Shown: in pieces, positions 1 to 5,500 of the stretch
Layout: each line of letters begins with the position of its first letter
Position numbering within the stretch: position 1 is the first letter of the stretch
Assembly (NCBI GenBank): GCA_016741945.1
Contig: JACVCQ010000185.1
Span: forward strand, 1-5,728
Direction of reading: 5' to 3'
Source of the DNA: Chitinophagaceae bacterium
GTDB taxonomy: Bacteria; Bacteroidota; Bacteroidia; Chitinophagales; Chitinophagaceae
Length of the DNA stretch: 5,728 nt
Position numbers and translations under genes: made by a program
Notes under the pieces: generated by a model
Told to the model about the DNA's origin: nothing
Databases searched by the model: none
Seen by the model: only the letters and a program-made list of their open reading frames with translations

Positions 1-244
1 AACATTCTTTACCTTTGTAGGCACCTAAAATGGCATTACCCGACATATACGACTGTTGAATGGTGGCGAAGTCGTCTTCAGCATGTGCCCATGCCAATCC
101 ATATGCCACTTCAGCATCGGTAGGAGCGAAAATATGGGGTATGCCAAAACTGTCTCTAACGATATCTATCTTATTGATGTTAAGCTGGGCTTTACAGAAA
201 AGAGATACAACACACAAACTGATGACAAGTATTGATTTTTTCAT
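1..244 (-). CDS. Penicillin acylase (peptidase S45) family protein, N-terminal fragment
   Basis: Reading the minus strand from the ATG at 244-242 gives 81 open codons that run off the left edge of the window. Residues 1-19 look like a Sec signal peptide (MKKS, a hydrophobic core, then C-K-A before Q20), so the protein should be exported; the context is a poor lipobox. Residues 28-62 carry the hallmark start of S45 N-terminal-nucleophile amidohydrolases: IVRDSFGIPHIFA, then TDAEVAYGLAWAHAEDD. Known members hydrolyse amide bonds of beta-lactams, acyl-homoserine lactones or lipopeptides in the periplasm after autoproteolysis at an internal Ser. That Ser and the whole beta chain lie outside the window, so the substrate cannot be judged. 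The gene has its own promoter at 267-299 and is divergent from the gene at 337. The family call is secure from the motif; the specific activity is unknown. Confidence 0.88.
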   Translation of the reverse strand, partial: MKKSILVISLCVVSLFCKAQLNINKIDIVRDSFGIPHIFAPTDAEVAYGLAWAHAEDDFATIQQSYMSGNAILGAYKGKEC

Positions 245-266
245 GGCAATAGCATCTGAGGTATTA

Positions 267-299
267 CAAATCTATCTGATTAAGGTTTGCAGAACCAAA
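267..299 (-). promoter_or_regulatory. Bacteroidota-type promoter for the S45 acylase gene
   Basis: On the minus strand TAGATTTG (complement of 267-274) matches the -7 consensus TAnnTTTG exactly. TTTG (complement of 296-299) lies 21 bases upstream as the -33 element. Transcription would start near 260, leaving a leader of roughly 15 nt before the ATG at 244. The match is to the consensus only. Confidence 0.6.
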
Positions 300-322
300 T
301 CCATTTAGACTTGTTATTTTTG
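286..322 (+). promoter_or_regulatory. Possible promoter for the small membrane protein gene
   Basis: TATTTTTG at 315-322 is a perfect TAnnTTTG -7 element. The nearest upstream TTTG (286-289) is 25 bases away, slightly longer than the usual 17-23, so the -33 assignment is weak. A start near 330 would leave almost no leader before the ATG at 337. It would serve the 337-516 gene and probably the 540-1094 gene behind it. Confidence 0.4.
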
Positions 323-336
323 TTTAAATTAGAACT

Positions 337-516
337 ATGGGCATTCTAAAACAAATGGCAGAATATCTTTATCTAAGAAAAAAAGATCCCAATGAACCAC
401 GTACTCAATGGATGAAGTACATGCATGGCATGAACAGGATATCTCTGATTATGTTCATTCTTGCGGTATTAGTGATCATTTTTAAGTTGGTAATTCTTCC
501 TTTATTTAGAGGCTGA
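337..516 (+). CDS. Small single-helix membrane protein (DUF6728-like), 59 aa
   Basis: The ATG at 337 opens a 59-codon frame ending in TGA at 514-516. Residues 1-34 are polar and rich in conserved-looking positions: a Y-L-Y-L-R-K-K-D-P segment at 10-18, then P-R-T-Q-W at 21-25 and Y-M-H-G-M-N-R-I at 28-35. Residues 35-57 form one strongly hydrophobic helix, ending with a short P-L-F-R-G tail. This resembles a small Bacteroidota family of about 60 residues that I recall as DUF6728; the name is from memory and the function is unknown. No signal peptide is present, so it is probably an inner-membrane protein with a cytoplasmic N-terminal part (inferred from the basic residues before the helix). 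It sits just downstream of a good -7 element and 23 bases before the next gene, suggesting co-transcription. Confidence 0.8.
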   Translation: MGILKQMAEYLYLRKKDPNEPRTQWMKYMHGMNRISLIMFILAVLVIIFKLVILPLFRG

Positions 517-539
517 TGATCGTCTTTTAGCAGACTTTG

Positions 540-1094
540 ATGTATCTATTCATTCTTTTTTTTCTGCTTCTATTTTCAAACCCTGTTGTTCATGCGCAAC
601 AGGACACTTTAGTTTGGAATGCAGGTGCAGAGTTAAAATGGTCTGATTTTAAAGGGATCCCTGATAAACGATCTCATTACGCAGCACTTACTCACGCGGA
701 AATAAGGTACACTGTAACCTTCTTCAAAGGACTTGCAAGGTTTGATTTTTCTAATATTTTTCTTAAGAAAGCTTCCTGGACAAAAAACAATACGAATTTG
801 GATTTATTACAACATGAGCAAATTCACTTTGATATAGCAGAATTGCACAAAAGGCTATTTATCGGGTTATTGTATACACGTGATTTTAGGAATCATAATT
901 TTGAAAAAGAAGTAAAGCTACTTGGCGATTCTATCAATATTGCCAGAAATAAAATGGATGAGCAGTTCGATCAGGATGTTTTGTACATCAATGACCGGAA
1001 TCGATTGGTAAAGTGGCAAACTAAAATCAATAAAGAATTGGATAGATTGAAGTCATATGACCGAAACAGTATTCTCCTGAAACTCATCGATTGA
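540..1094 (+). CDS. Exported HExxH protein, putative zinc protease (DUF922-like)
   Basis: A 184-residue protein. I chose the ATG at 540; a TTG at 537 is immediately before it and a stop at 528 closes the frame further upstream. Residues 1-19 are a clear signal peptide (hydrophobic core, V-H-A then Q20-Q21), so the mature protein is periplasmic or secreted. A conserved-looking W-x-x-x-x-E-L-K-W-S-D-F-K-G segment follows at about 26-39. The key motif is L-L-Q-H-E-Q-I-H-F-D-I-A-E, with H92, E93, H96 and a further E101: an HExxH zinc site preceded by hydrophobic residues. The C-terminal third is charged and helical, with residues such as W-Q-x-K-I-x-K-E-L near 161-169. Bacteroidota have many such short secreted proteins, often assigned to DUF922 (predicted secreted Zn-dependent proteases); I recognise the pattern but not a characterised member. 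Substrate unknown. It probably shares a transcript with the upstream small membrane protein and ends with no gap against lpxB. Confidence 0.82.
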   Translation: MYLFILFFLLLFSNPVVHAQQDTLVWNAGAELKWSDFKGIPDKRSHYAALTHAEIRYTVTFFKGLARFDFSNIFLKKASWTKNNTNLDLLQHEQIHFDIAELHKRLFIGLLYTRDFRNHNFEKEVKLLGDSINIARNKMDEQFDQDVLYINDRNRLVKWQTKINKELDRLKSYDRNSILLKLID

Positions 1095-2297
1095 TCAGGA
1101 TATTAGCTTGATGATTTGTTTTGCAGCATGTGTTGAAGCATTGCCGCCCTTAGATAAAAGCGCCTTTAATGCTAAATAATCATCAATCATTTTTTGACGA
1201 TGATCTGTACTCTGCGTAATTAGTTTTAATTCTCTTACTAGATTTTCAGTGGTAAGTTCATGTTGTATTAGTTCTGTCACGATGGCTTTATTCATGATGA
1301 GATTGACCAGAGATATGTATTTGATGTGGATCAGTCTCTTAGCAATTTGATAACTGATATTATTCCCTTTATAACAAACCACTTCCGGCACAGCAAACAA
1401 TGCTGTTTCAAGCGTAGCAGTACCACTGGTTACGAGTGCTGCATGCGCTTTCATCAATAGATCATAGGTTTGATTACGAACGCTGGTTACATTGGTAGCT
1501 GTACTCAAGAAAGGAGTGTAAAAATCATCTTCCAGACCGGGTGCTTTTGCTACAACAAATGTGTATTCAGGAAAATATGAAGCTACACTCAACATGATAG
1601 GTAGTTTTTTGGCAATTTCTTGCTTTCGGCTACCGGGTAGGAGTGCGATGATGTTACTTGACAGTTGAGGGTTAACGGTTGACAGTGTTGTTGAAGTCTC
1701 TGTATTCTCTCCTGTCAACTGTAAACTCTGATCTGTCAACTTTGCTTCCTTCCCTATCAACTGTAAACTATCCACTGTCAACTTTTTCTTCCTCTCCACC
1801 ACTTCCACCAAAGGATGTCCCACATATTCCACCTCCCAATTCCATTTGGTTTTATAGTAATCTTTTTCAAAAGGGAGAATACAAAGCATCAGGTCAATGC
1901 ATTGTTTCATTTGCTTTACCCTGTTTTCTTTCCATGCCCATACTTGTGGAGAGATATAATACACTACTTTATAGCCTTGTTTGTGTGCCCACTCAGCAAT
2001 TCTTAAGTTAAAACCAGGATAATCGATTAATACCAAAACATCGGGTTGATAGGCTGCTATATCTTCTTTGCAAAATTTGATATTGCGTAAAATGGTGGGT
2101 AGGTTTTTGATGACTTCTACAAAACCCATGAACGCTAAATCTTTGTAATGCTTCACGAGGGTAGCTCCGGCTGCTGCCATTAAATCACCACCCCAACAAC
2201 GAATGTCTGCGTTTGGGTCTTCTTTTTGTAACTCCTTAATAAGGTTACTGCCATGTAAATCGCCACTGGCTTCACCGGATATGAGGTAGTATTTCAT
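1095..2297 (-). CDS. lpxB: Lipid-A-disaccharide synthase LpxB with an internal repeat insertion
   Basis: The 400-residue protein is a GT19 glycosyltransferase. It joins UDP-2,3-diacylglucosamine to lipid X (2,3-diacylglucosamine-1-phosphate), giving the lipid A disaccharide at the cytoplasmic face of the inner membrane. Family motifs occur in order: SGEASGDLHGSNLI (7-20), GG-D-L-M (36-40), GFVEVI (58-63), IDYPGFNLRIA (91-101), YYISPQVWAW (113-122), VGHPL (159-163), LLPGSRKQEI (219-228) and SGTATLETAL (291-300). The ATG at 2297 starts directly before the Y-Y-L-I-S-G-E-A-S-G core, so the start is firm. The oddity is residues 172-214, between VGHPL and LLPGSR. In relatives this linker is short, but here it holds a 14-residue tandem repeat (172-185 and 186-199) plus a Ser/Thr-rich stretch, encoded by a heptamer repeat element at 1658-1781. 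All motifs are intact, so the enzyme is probably functional. A probable promoter lies at 2390-2420. The 3' end abuts the convergent gene ending at 1094. Confidence 0.96.
   Translation of the reverse strand: MKYYLISGEASGDLHGSNLIKELQKEDPNADIRCWGGDLMAAAGATLVKHYKDLAFMGFVEVIKNLPTILRNIKFCKEDIAAYQPDVLVLIDYPGFNLRIAEWAHKQGYKVVYYISPQVWAWKENRVKQMKQCIDLMLCILPFEKDYYKTKWNWEVEYVGHPLVEVVERKKKLTVDSLQLIGKEAKLTDQSLQLTGENTETSTTLSTVNPQLSSNIIALLPGSRKQEIAKKLPIMLSVASYFPEYTFVVAKAPGLEDDFYTPFLSTATNVTSVRNQTYDLLMKAHAALVTSGTATLETALFAVPEVVCYKGNNISYQIAKRLIHIKYISLVNLIMNKAIVTELIQHELTTENLVRELKLITQSTDHRQKMIDDYLALKALLSKGGNASTHAAKQIIKLIS
1658..1781. repeat. Heptamer-array inverted/direct repeat element inside lpxB
   Basis: Three blocks of four 7-bp units lie here. 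Block 1 (1658-1685) reads TTGACAG, TTGAGGG, TTAACGG, TTGACAG. Block 2 (1712-1739) is its inverted partner: CTGTCAA, CTGTAAA, CTCTGAT, CTGTCAA. Block 3 (1754-1781) is a direct copy of block 2: CTATCAA, CTGTAAA, CTATCCA, CTGTCAA. Blocks 2 and 3 match at 23 of 28 positions, as do block 2 and the complement of block 1. Blocks 2 and 3 repeat every 42 bp, a multiple of three, so lpxB stays in frame and gains a 14-residue repeat. The pattern recalls heptanucleotide repeats such as cyanobacterial STRR sequences, which is an analogy only. Confidence 0.85.
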
Positions 2298-2303
2298 GTG
2301 ATG

Positions 2304-2382
2304 TAGTGAATAGTGAATAGTGAGTGGTGAATAGTGAGTGATACGACAGCTTACTCACTACTGACTGCTCACTACTCACTCA
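2304..2382. repeat. Heptamer-array inverted repeat upstream of lpxB
   Basis: The left half (2304-2338) is five 7-bp units: TAGTGAA, TAGTGAA, TAGTGAG, TGGTGAA, TAGTGAG. The right half (2354-2381) is four inverted units: CTCACTA, CTGACTG, CTCACTA, CTCACTC. Aligning 2310-2341 with the complement of 2351-2382 gives 24 matches of 32 around a 9-base loop, so a long imperfect hairpin is possible. It starts 6 bases upstream of the lpxB start codon and would fill nearly all of the lpxB leader if the promoter at 2390-2420 is right. No run of T follows, so it is not a standard terminator. Confidence 0.85.
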
Positions 2383-2389
2383 CCCCTCG

Positions 2390-2420
2390 CAAAATACATT
2401 CCCCTGAGGCATTCTGACAA
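2390..2420 (-). promoter_or_regulatory. Probable lpxB promoter
   Basis: On the minus strand TATTTTG (complement of 2390-2396) is one T short of the TAnnTTTG -7 consensus. TTG (complement of 2418-2420) lies 21 bases upstream as the -33 element. Transcription would begin near 2383, just before the heptamer inverted repeat, giving a leader of roughly 85 nt. The imperfect -7 element lowers confidence. Confidence 0.4.
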
Positions 2421-2433
2421 TTTTTTTCAGAAT

Positions 2434-2472
2434 AACTAAAAAAATAGTTGTAAAACTAAAAAATTAGTTTTA
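2434..2472. promoter_or_regulatory. Tandem palindromic operators, probably for the BlaI-type repressor
   Basis: Two near-identical 16-bp sites occur: AACTAAAAAAATAGTT (2434-2449) and AACTAAAAAATTAGTT (2454-2469), 15 of 16 matching, exactly 20 bp apart (about two helical turns). The second is the core of a longer perfect palindrome, TAAAACTAA-N4-TTAGTTTTA (2451-2472). Site 1 overlaps the -33 TTG and site 2 overlaps the first bases of the -7 element of the promoter at 2448-2478, the geometry expected for repression. BlaI/MecI regulators bind as dimers to palindromic operators in their own promoters; that this repressor binds here is inferred from position. Confidence 0.75.
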
Positions 2473-2478
2473 GGTTTG
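2448..2478 (+). promoter_or_regulatory. Promoter of the blaI-like / M56-amidase operon
   Basis: TAGGTTTG at 2471-2478 is a perfect TAnnTTTG -7 element. TTG at 2448-2450 lies 20 bases upstream as the -33 element, within the Bacteroidota range. The expected start near 2485 gives a leader of about 15 nt before the ATG at 2501. Both elements overlap the operator palindromes. Confidence 0.7.
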
Positions 2479-2500
2479 TTTTGTCATTAAAACTTACCCC

Positions 2501-2863
2501 ATGAAACCATTGACAAAAGCAGAAGAGCAGATCATGCAAAGCATCTGGAAACTGGAAGAGGCATTCCTGAAAGATAGTTTGGAGCTACAGCCTGAACCTA
2601 AACCCCATTCGAACACGGTGGCTACCATTTTGAAAATATTGGTGGAGAAAGGTTTTGTGGGCATCACTCCGGTTGGACGTATGCACCGTTACTATCCATT
2701 GGTATCGAAAGAGGAGTATTCATCCAGTACGATACGCACATTAGTGGACGGCTATTTCGAAGGTTCTTTTAGTGAAGCGGTATCCTTTATGGTGAAGCAA
2801 AAGGATATTAGTATTCGTGAATTGGAAATGTTATTACAAGAAATTAAAAATGCTAAAAAATAA
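2501..2863 (+). CDS. BlaI/MecI/CopY-family transcriptional repressor
   Basis: A 120-residue protein, the normal length for the family. Residues 1-73 form the winged-helix DNA-binding domain: the opening L-T-K-A-E-E-Q-I-M-Q-S-I-W-K-L is the family signature. H-S-N-T-V-A-T-I-L-K-I-L-V-E-K-G-F-V (36-53) covers the recognition helix, and G-R-M-H-R-Y-Y-P-L (59-67) the wing. Residues 74-120 are the dimerisation helices, the region where BlaI proteins are cleaved when the M56 partner is activated; here the likely equivalent is around 92-98, by rough analogy only. The start at 2501 is fixed by the family N-terminus and fits the promoter. The gene lies 3 bp before the M56-amidase gene, the classic blaI-blaR1 arrangement, so I infer that it represses this operon through the sites at 2434-2472. 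No beta-lactamase is present, so the regulon is probably something other than, or beyond, beta-lactam resistance. Confidence 0.93.
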   Translation: MKPLTKAEEQIMQSIWKLEEAFLKDSLELQPEPKPHSNTVATILKILVEKGFVGITPVGRMHRYYPLVSKEEYSSSTIRTLVDGYFEGSFSEAVSFMVKQKDISIRELEMLLQEIKNAKK

Positions 2864-2866
2864 GGT

Positions 2867-5500
2867 ATGCTAAGTACTGCGTATTATTTTCTGCAAGTTT
2901 TATTGTGTAGTGCCATCATGATGGGTTATTACTGGGTAGTATTACGCAATAAGCGATTTCATCAATACAATCGCTTTTACTTGTTAAGTGTAGCGATATT
3001 ATCCTGGATCATTCCTTTAATCAAGATTCAGTGGACAAATAGCTTCGGTGATAACGAGCAAGTGATTCGTTTTTTGACGGTGGTAGCAGATAATAATACG
3101 GAGTTGGAATCGGTTGTAAGATCAAAAGGATTTCATTGGGGTACAGAGAGCTTGATATCATTACTTTATTTTTCAGTAGGTATTTTTTTGCTGATGACGA
3201 TGCTACATGCATTGTATCGTATCTATCAATTGCTGAAAAAGAATCCGTGCAGACAAATTGAAGACATATTTCTGATCATCACACAGGCAAAGGGGACGCC
3301 TTTTTCCTTCTTCCGATATATTTTCTGGAATGATGAGATCGATATCCGAAGCGCATCGGGTAAGCAGATCCTGCAACATGAACTCACGCATGTACAGCAA
3401 CGTCACTCGGTGGATAAGATGCTGATACAGTTGATATTGGTTGCAGGTTGGTTCAATCCTTTCTTTTGGTTAGTAAAAAAAGAAATGGATATGATCCACG
3501 AATTCATTGCAGATAAGCAATCGGTACGTGATGGTGACACGGCGGCATTAGCGAAAATGTTGTTGACGGCAGTATATCCGCAGCAACAGTTTGAACTAAC
3601 GCATCCATTCTTTTTTTCACCCATTAAAAGGAGGTTACAAATGTTGACGAATCATAAAAACCCAAGATTTAGTTATTTGCGCAGATTGGTAGCATTACCT
3701 CTGCTTGCAGTACTTATTGTGCTATTTGCCTTTAGAAGTAAACAATCCAGGATCGATAAACCTATTTCAGTGGCATCGGTGGTTGAAAATGTAGTAGGTG
3801 ATTTTAGAGCCCATGTTATTGGTGACCCCCAAAAGACTTTCTCTGCTATACCTTTTAAATCTTTTGTCTTCAATAAAACATATACGATCGTGATCAATCC
3901 GGGTCATGGGGGAGAAGACGTTGGAGCAAAAGGATATGATGGAACCAAAGAATCGGATTTGAGTCTGGCTTTTGCAAAGAAAATCAAGGAGTTAAATTCA
4001 AACCCGAATATTAAAGTGATATTGACAAGAGAGACCGATGTATTTAACACGGTAGTTAAGGTAGCAGAAATAGCAGAACAATTTTCTCCTGATCTATTTA
4101 TTTCTGTGCATGCGAACAATGCACCTCCTATAAGATCTCTACATGGCAAAACAAAGGAAAACCCTTCAAAAGGAGCGGAATTGTATATTGCTTCAAAAGA
4201 TAAGGCCTATGATTATGAAAATAATTATCAGTTCGCAAATATGGTAGGCAATATGATGAGTAGTGTAGCTAATCCTTTTCTGGGTATCAAATCGCGTGAA
4301 AAAGGAGTATATGTTTTACAAAAATTGAAGTGCCCATCTGTCTTAATTGAAACTGGTTTTATGAGTAATAAAGAGGAACTGAAATTATTAAAAGATGAGT
4401 CTTATCAAAGTAAAATGGCTTTATCCATTTTACAGGGTGTTGAGCAATATTTAGCAGTAAAAGAGAAAAACAAAGAAATAAAAGTAGTAGATGTTGATTT
4501 GGATATGCTAAGCAATACAAGCTCTTCTTTTGAATTTGTTGCTGATAAAGCAGTAGTTAAAGAGGATAAAGTGGGGAATCTTCAATCACTGAAATTAATT
4601 GACAACCCTTATCTCAAATTTCGGGATATTTATAAATCATCGGAAGGGTTATTATTATTGCTAGATGGGAAAAGAATCAGCTATGATCAGTTTAATAGAT
4701 TGAATTCTGATATGATACAAGAAATAACTGTGATTAAGGATCCTGTTTCGATAAAAGCGTTAACAGATGAAGAGGTAAAAAGTATCGTGCAAATAACTAC
4801 TAAAAGGGCTGAGATACAAGAAAATGGATCACCGAATTATGTGATTACAATTTCTCATACTAAACCAATTCATAATGTGGTAAAAGTATTGTATTTGCAT
4901 ACTGATCCTCCAACGGTTGAAGGGTATGATTTAAAAGATCCTGTAAGCAGGAATGAATTTGCCAGAAAATTTGCAGGTGAGAAAGGAGTTGACAAACTTG
5001 TTAAGGATGCAGCGAATTATTATCCTTCAAAAGCCGAACCCAAAAATATACAACCAAGTACATTAGCAACAAGGATCGATCACCCTGCAGATTTTACTGG
5101 CGGAGAAATAGCTTGGCAAAAATATCTTCAAAAGAATCTTAATAGGGATATTCCTATTGATAATGGAGCACCTGCAGGTAAGTATGTTGTTAAAGTTACT
5201 TTTATTGTTCAGCCAAATGGTATCATCAAAGATTTAAAAGTAAAAGAGGATCCTGGATTTGGTACTGCGGAAGAAGTAATACGAATTATTACTAAAGGCC
5301 CCAAATGGAGACCTGCTATTTATAACCAAAAGACAGTTGCTTCCTTAGTAGAGAAAAAAGTGACTTTCGTTATATCTGACGAATCAGATACAGTTAAGTC
5401 GAAAGATGTTGGTATAACAAATCAAAAAGTTGAGCTTCTTAGTAACTCTACTGCAAAGTTTAAATTAATAGTGGATTCAGCTGGAAATGTTAGATGGTAA
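2867..5500 (+). CDS. BlaR1-like M56 metallopeptidase fused to peptidoglycan amidase and TonB-C-like domain
   Basis: An 877-residue multidomain membrane protein. Residues 1-290 form the M56 module: hydrophobic segments at about 4-25, 36-53, 93-118 and 183-203, a final helix at 274-289, and the zinc motif HELTH (171-175) with the downstream H-E-F-I-A-D (211-216) that usually supplies the third ligand. By analogy with BlaR1 the protease faces the cytoplasm and everything after residue 289 is periplasmic. Residues 338-530 are an Amidase_3 domain (N-acetylmuramoyl-L-alanine amidase, which cuts the peptide stem from MurNAc). All expected residues are visible: H347 in NPGHGG, E362, H415 in F-I-S-V-H-A-N and E495 in V-L-I-E-T-G-F-M-S-N. 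Residues 575-648 resemble a TonB-receptor plug (L-L-D-G-K-R-I, then I-Q-E-I-T-V-I-K-D and V-Q-I-T-T-K-R). Residues 745-838 resemble a TonB C-terminal domain (G-K-Y-V-V-K-V-T-F-I-V-Q-P-N-G-I-I, G-P-K-W-R-P-A). A tail of about 40 residues follows. It lies 3 bp behind the repressor and is probably translated with it. Inferred role: cell-wall sensor-protease controlling that repressor. Whether the amidase is active or only a ligand sensor cannot be told. Confidence 0.93.
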   Translation: MLSTAYYFLQVLLCSAIMMGYYWVVLRNKRFHQYNRFYLLSVAILSWIIPLIKIQWTNSFGDNEQVIRFLTVVADNNTELESVVRSKGFHWGTESLISLLYFSVGIFLLMTMLHALYRIYQLLKKNPCRQIEDIFLIITQAKGTPFSFFRYIFWNDEIDIRSASGKQILQHELTHVQQRHSVDKMLIQLILVAGWFNPFFWLVKKEMDMIHEFIADKQSVRDGDTAALAKMLLTAVYPQQQFELTHPFFFSPIKRRLQMLTNHKNPRFSYLRRLVALPLLAVLIVLFAFRSKQSRIDKPISVASVVENVVGDFRAHVIGDPQKTFSAIPFKSFVFNKTYTIVINPGHGGEDVGAKGYDGTKESDLSLAFAKKIKELNSNPNIKVILTRETDVFNTVVKVAEIAEQFSPDLFISVHANNAPPIRSLHGKTKENPSKGAELYIASKDKAYDYENNYQFANMVGNMMSSVANPFLGIKSREKGVYVLQKLKCPSVLIETGFMSNKEELKLLKDESYQSKMALSILQGVEQYLAVKEKNKEIKVVDVDLDMLSNTSSSFEFVADKAVVKEDKVGNLQSLKLIDNPYLKFRDIYKSSEGLLLLLDGKRISYDQFNRLNSDMIQEITVIKDPVSIKALTDEEVKSIVQITTKRAEIQENGSPNYVITISHTKPIHNVVKVLYLHTDPPTVEGYDLKDPVSRNEFARKFAGEKGVDKLVKDAANYYPSKAEPKNIQPSTLATRIDHPADFTGGEIAWQKYLQKNLNRDIPIDNGAPAGKYVVKVTFIVQPNGIIKDLKVKEDPGFGTAEEVIRIITKGPKWRPAIYNQKTVASLVEKKVTFVISDESDTVKSKDVGITNQKVELLSNSTAKFKLIVDSAGNVRW

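Noticed and set aside
60..308. 82-codon plus-strand open frame overlapping the left-edge acylase gene
   Set aside because: It is antisense to the S45 fragment, whose signal peptide and family motif are unmistakable; the plus-strand translation shows no family features.
537..539. TTG as the start codon of the exported HExxH protein
   Set aside because: An ATG follows immediately at 540 in the same frame, is the commoner start and gives a normal signal peptide.
1658..1781. CRISPR array
   Set aside because: The repeats are contiguous 7-bp units with inverted blocks and coding continuity; there are no uniform unique spacers and no cas genes.
1679..2011. 110- and 63-codon plus-strand frames inside lpxB
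   Set aside because: They are antisense to lpxB; the Ser/Leu-rich start of the longer one comes from the heptamer repeats read on the other strand.
2304..2382. Rho-independent terminator for the upstream region
   Set aside because: The hairpin lies between divergent genes, at the 5' side of both, and has no trailing T run.
3021..4149. Several 60-80 codon minus-strand frames opposite the M56-amidase gene
   Set aside because: They lie opposite conserved M56 and amidase motifs and show no recognisable domains or promoter.
2501..5500. A classical beta-lactamase-inducing blaI-blaR1 operon
   Set aside because: No penicillin-binding sensor motifs (SxxK/KTG context) are seen after the last membrane helix and no beta-lactamase gene is present; an amidase domain occupies that position.
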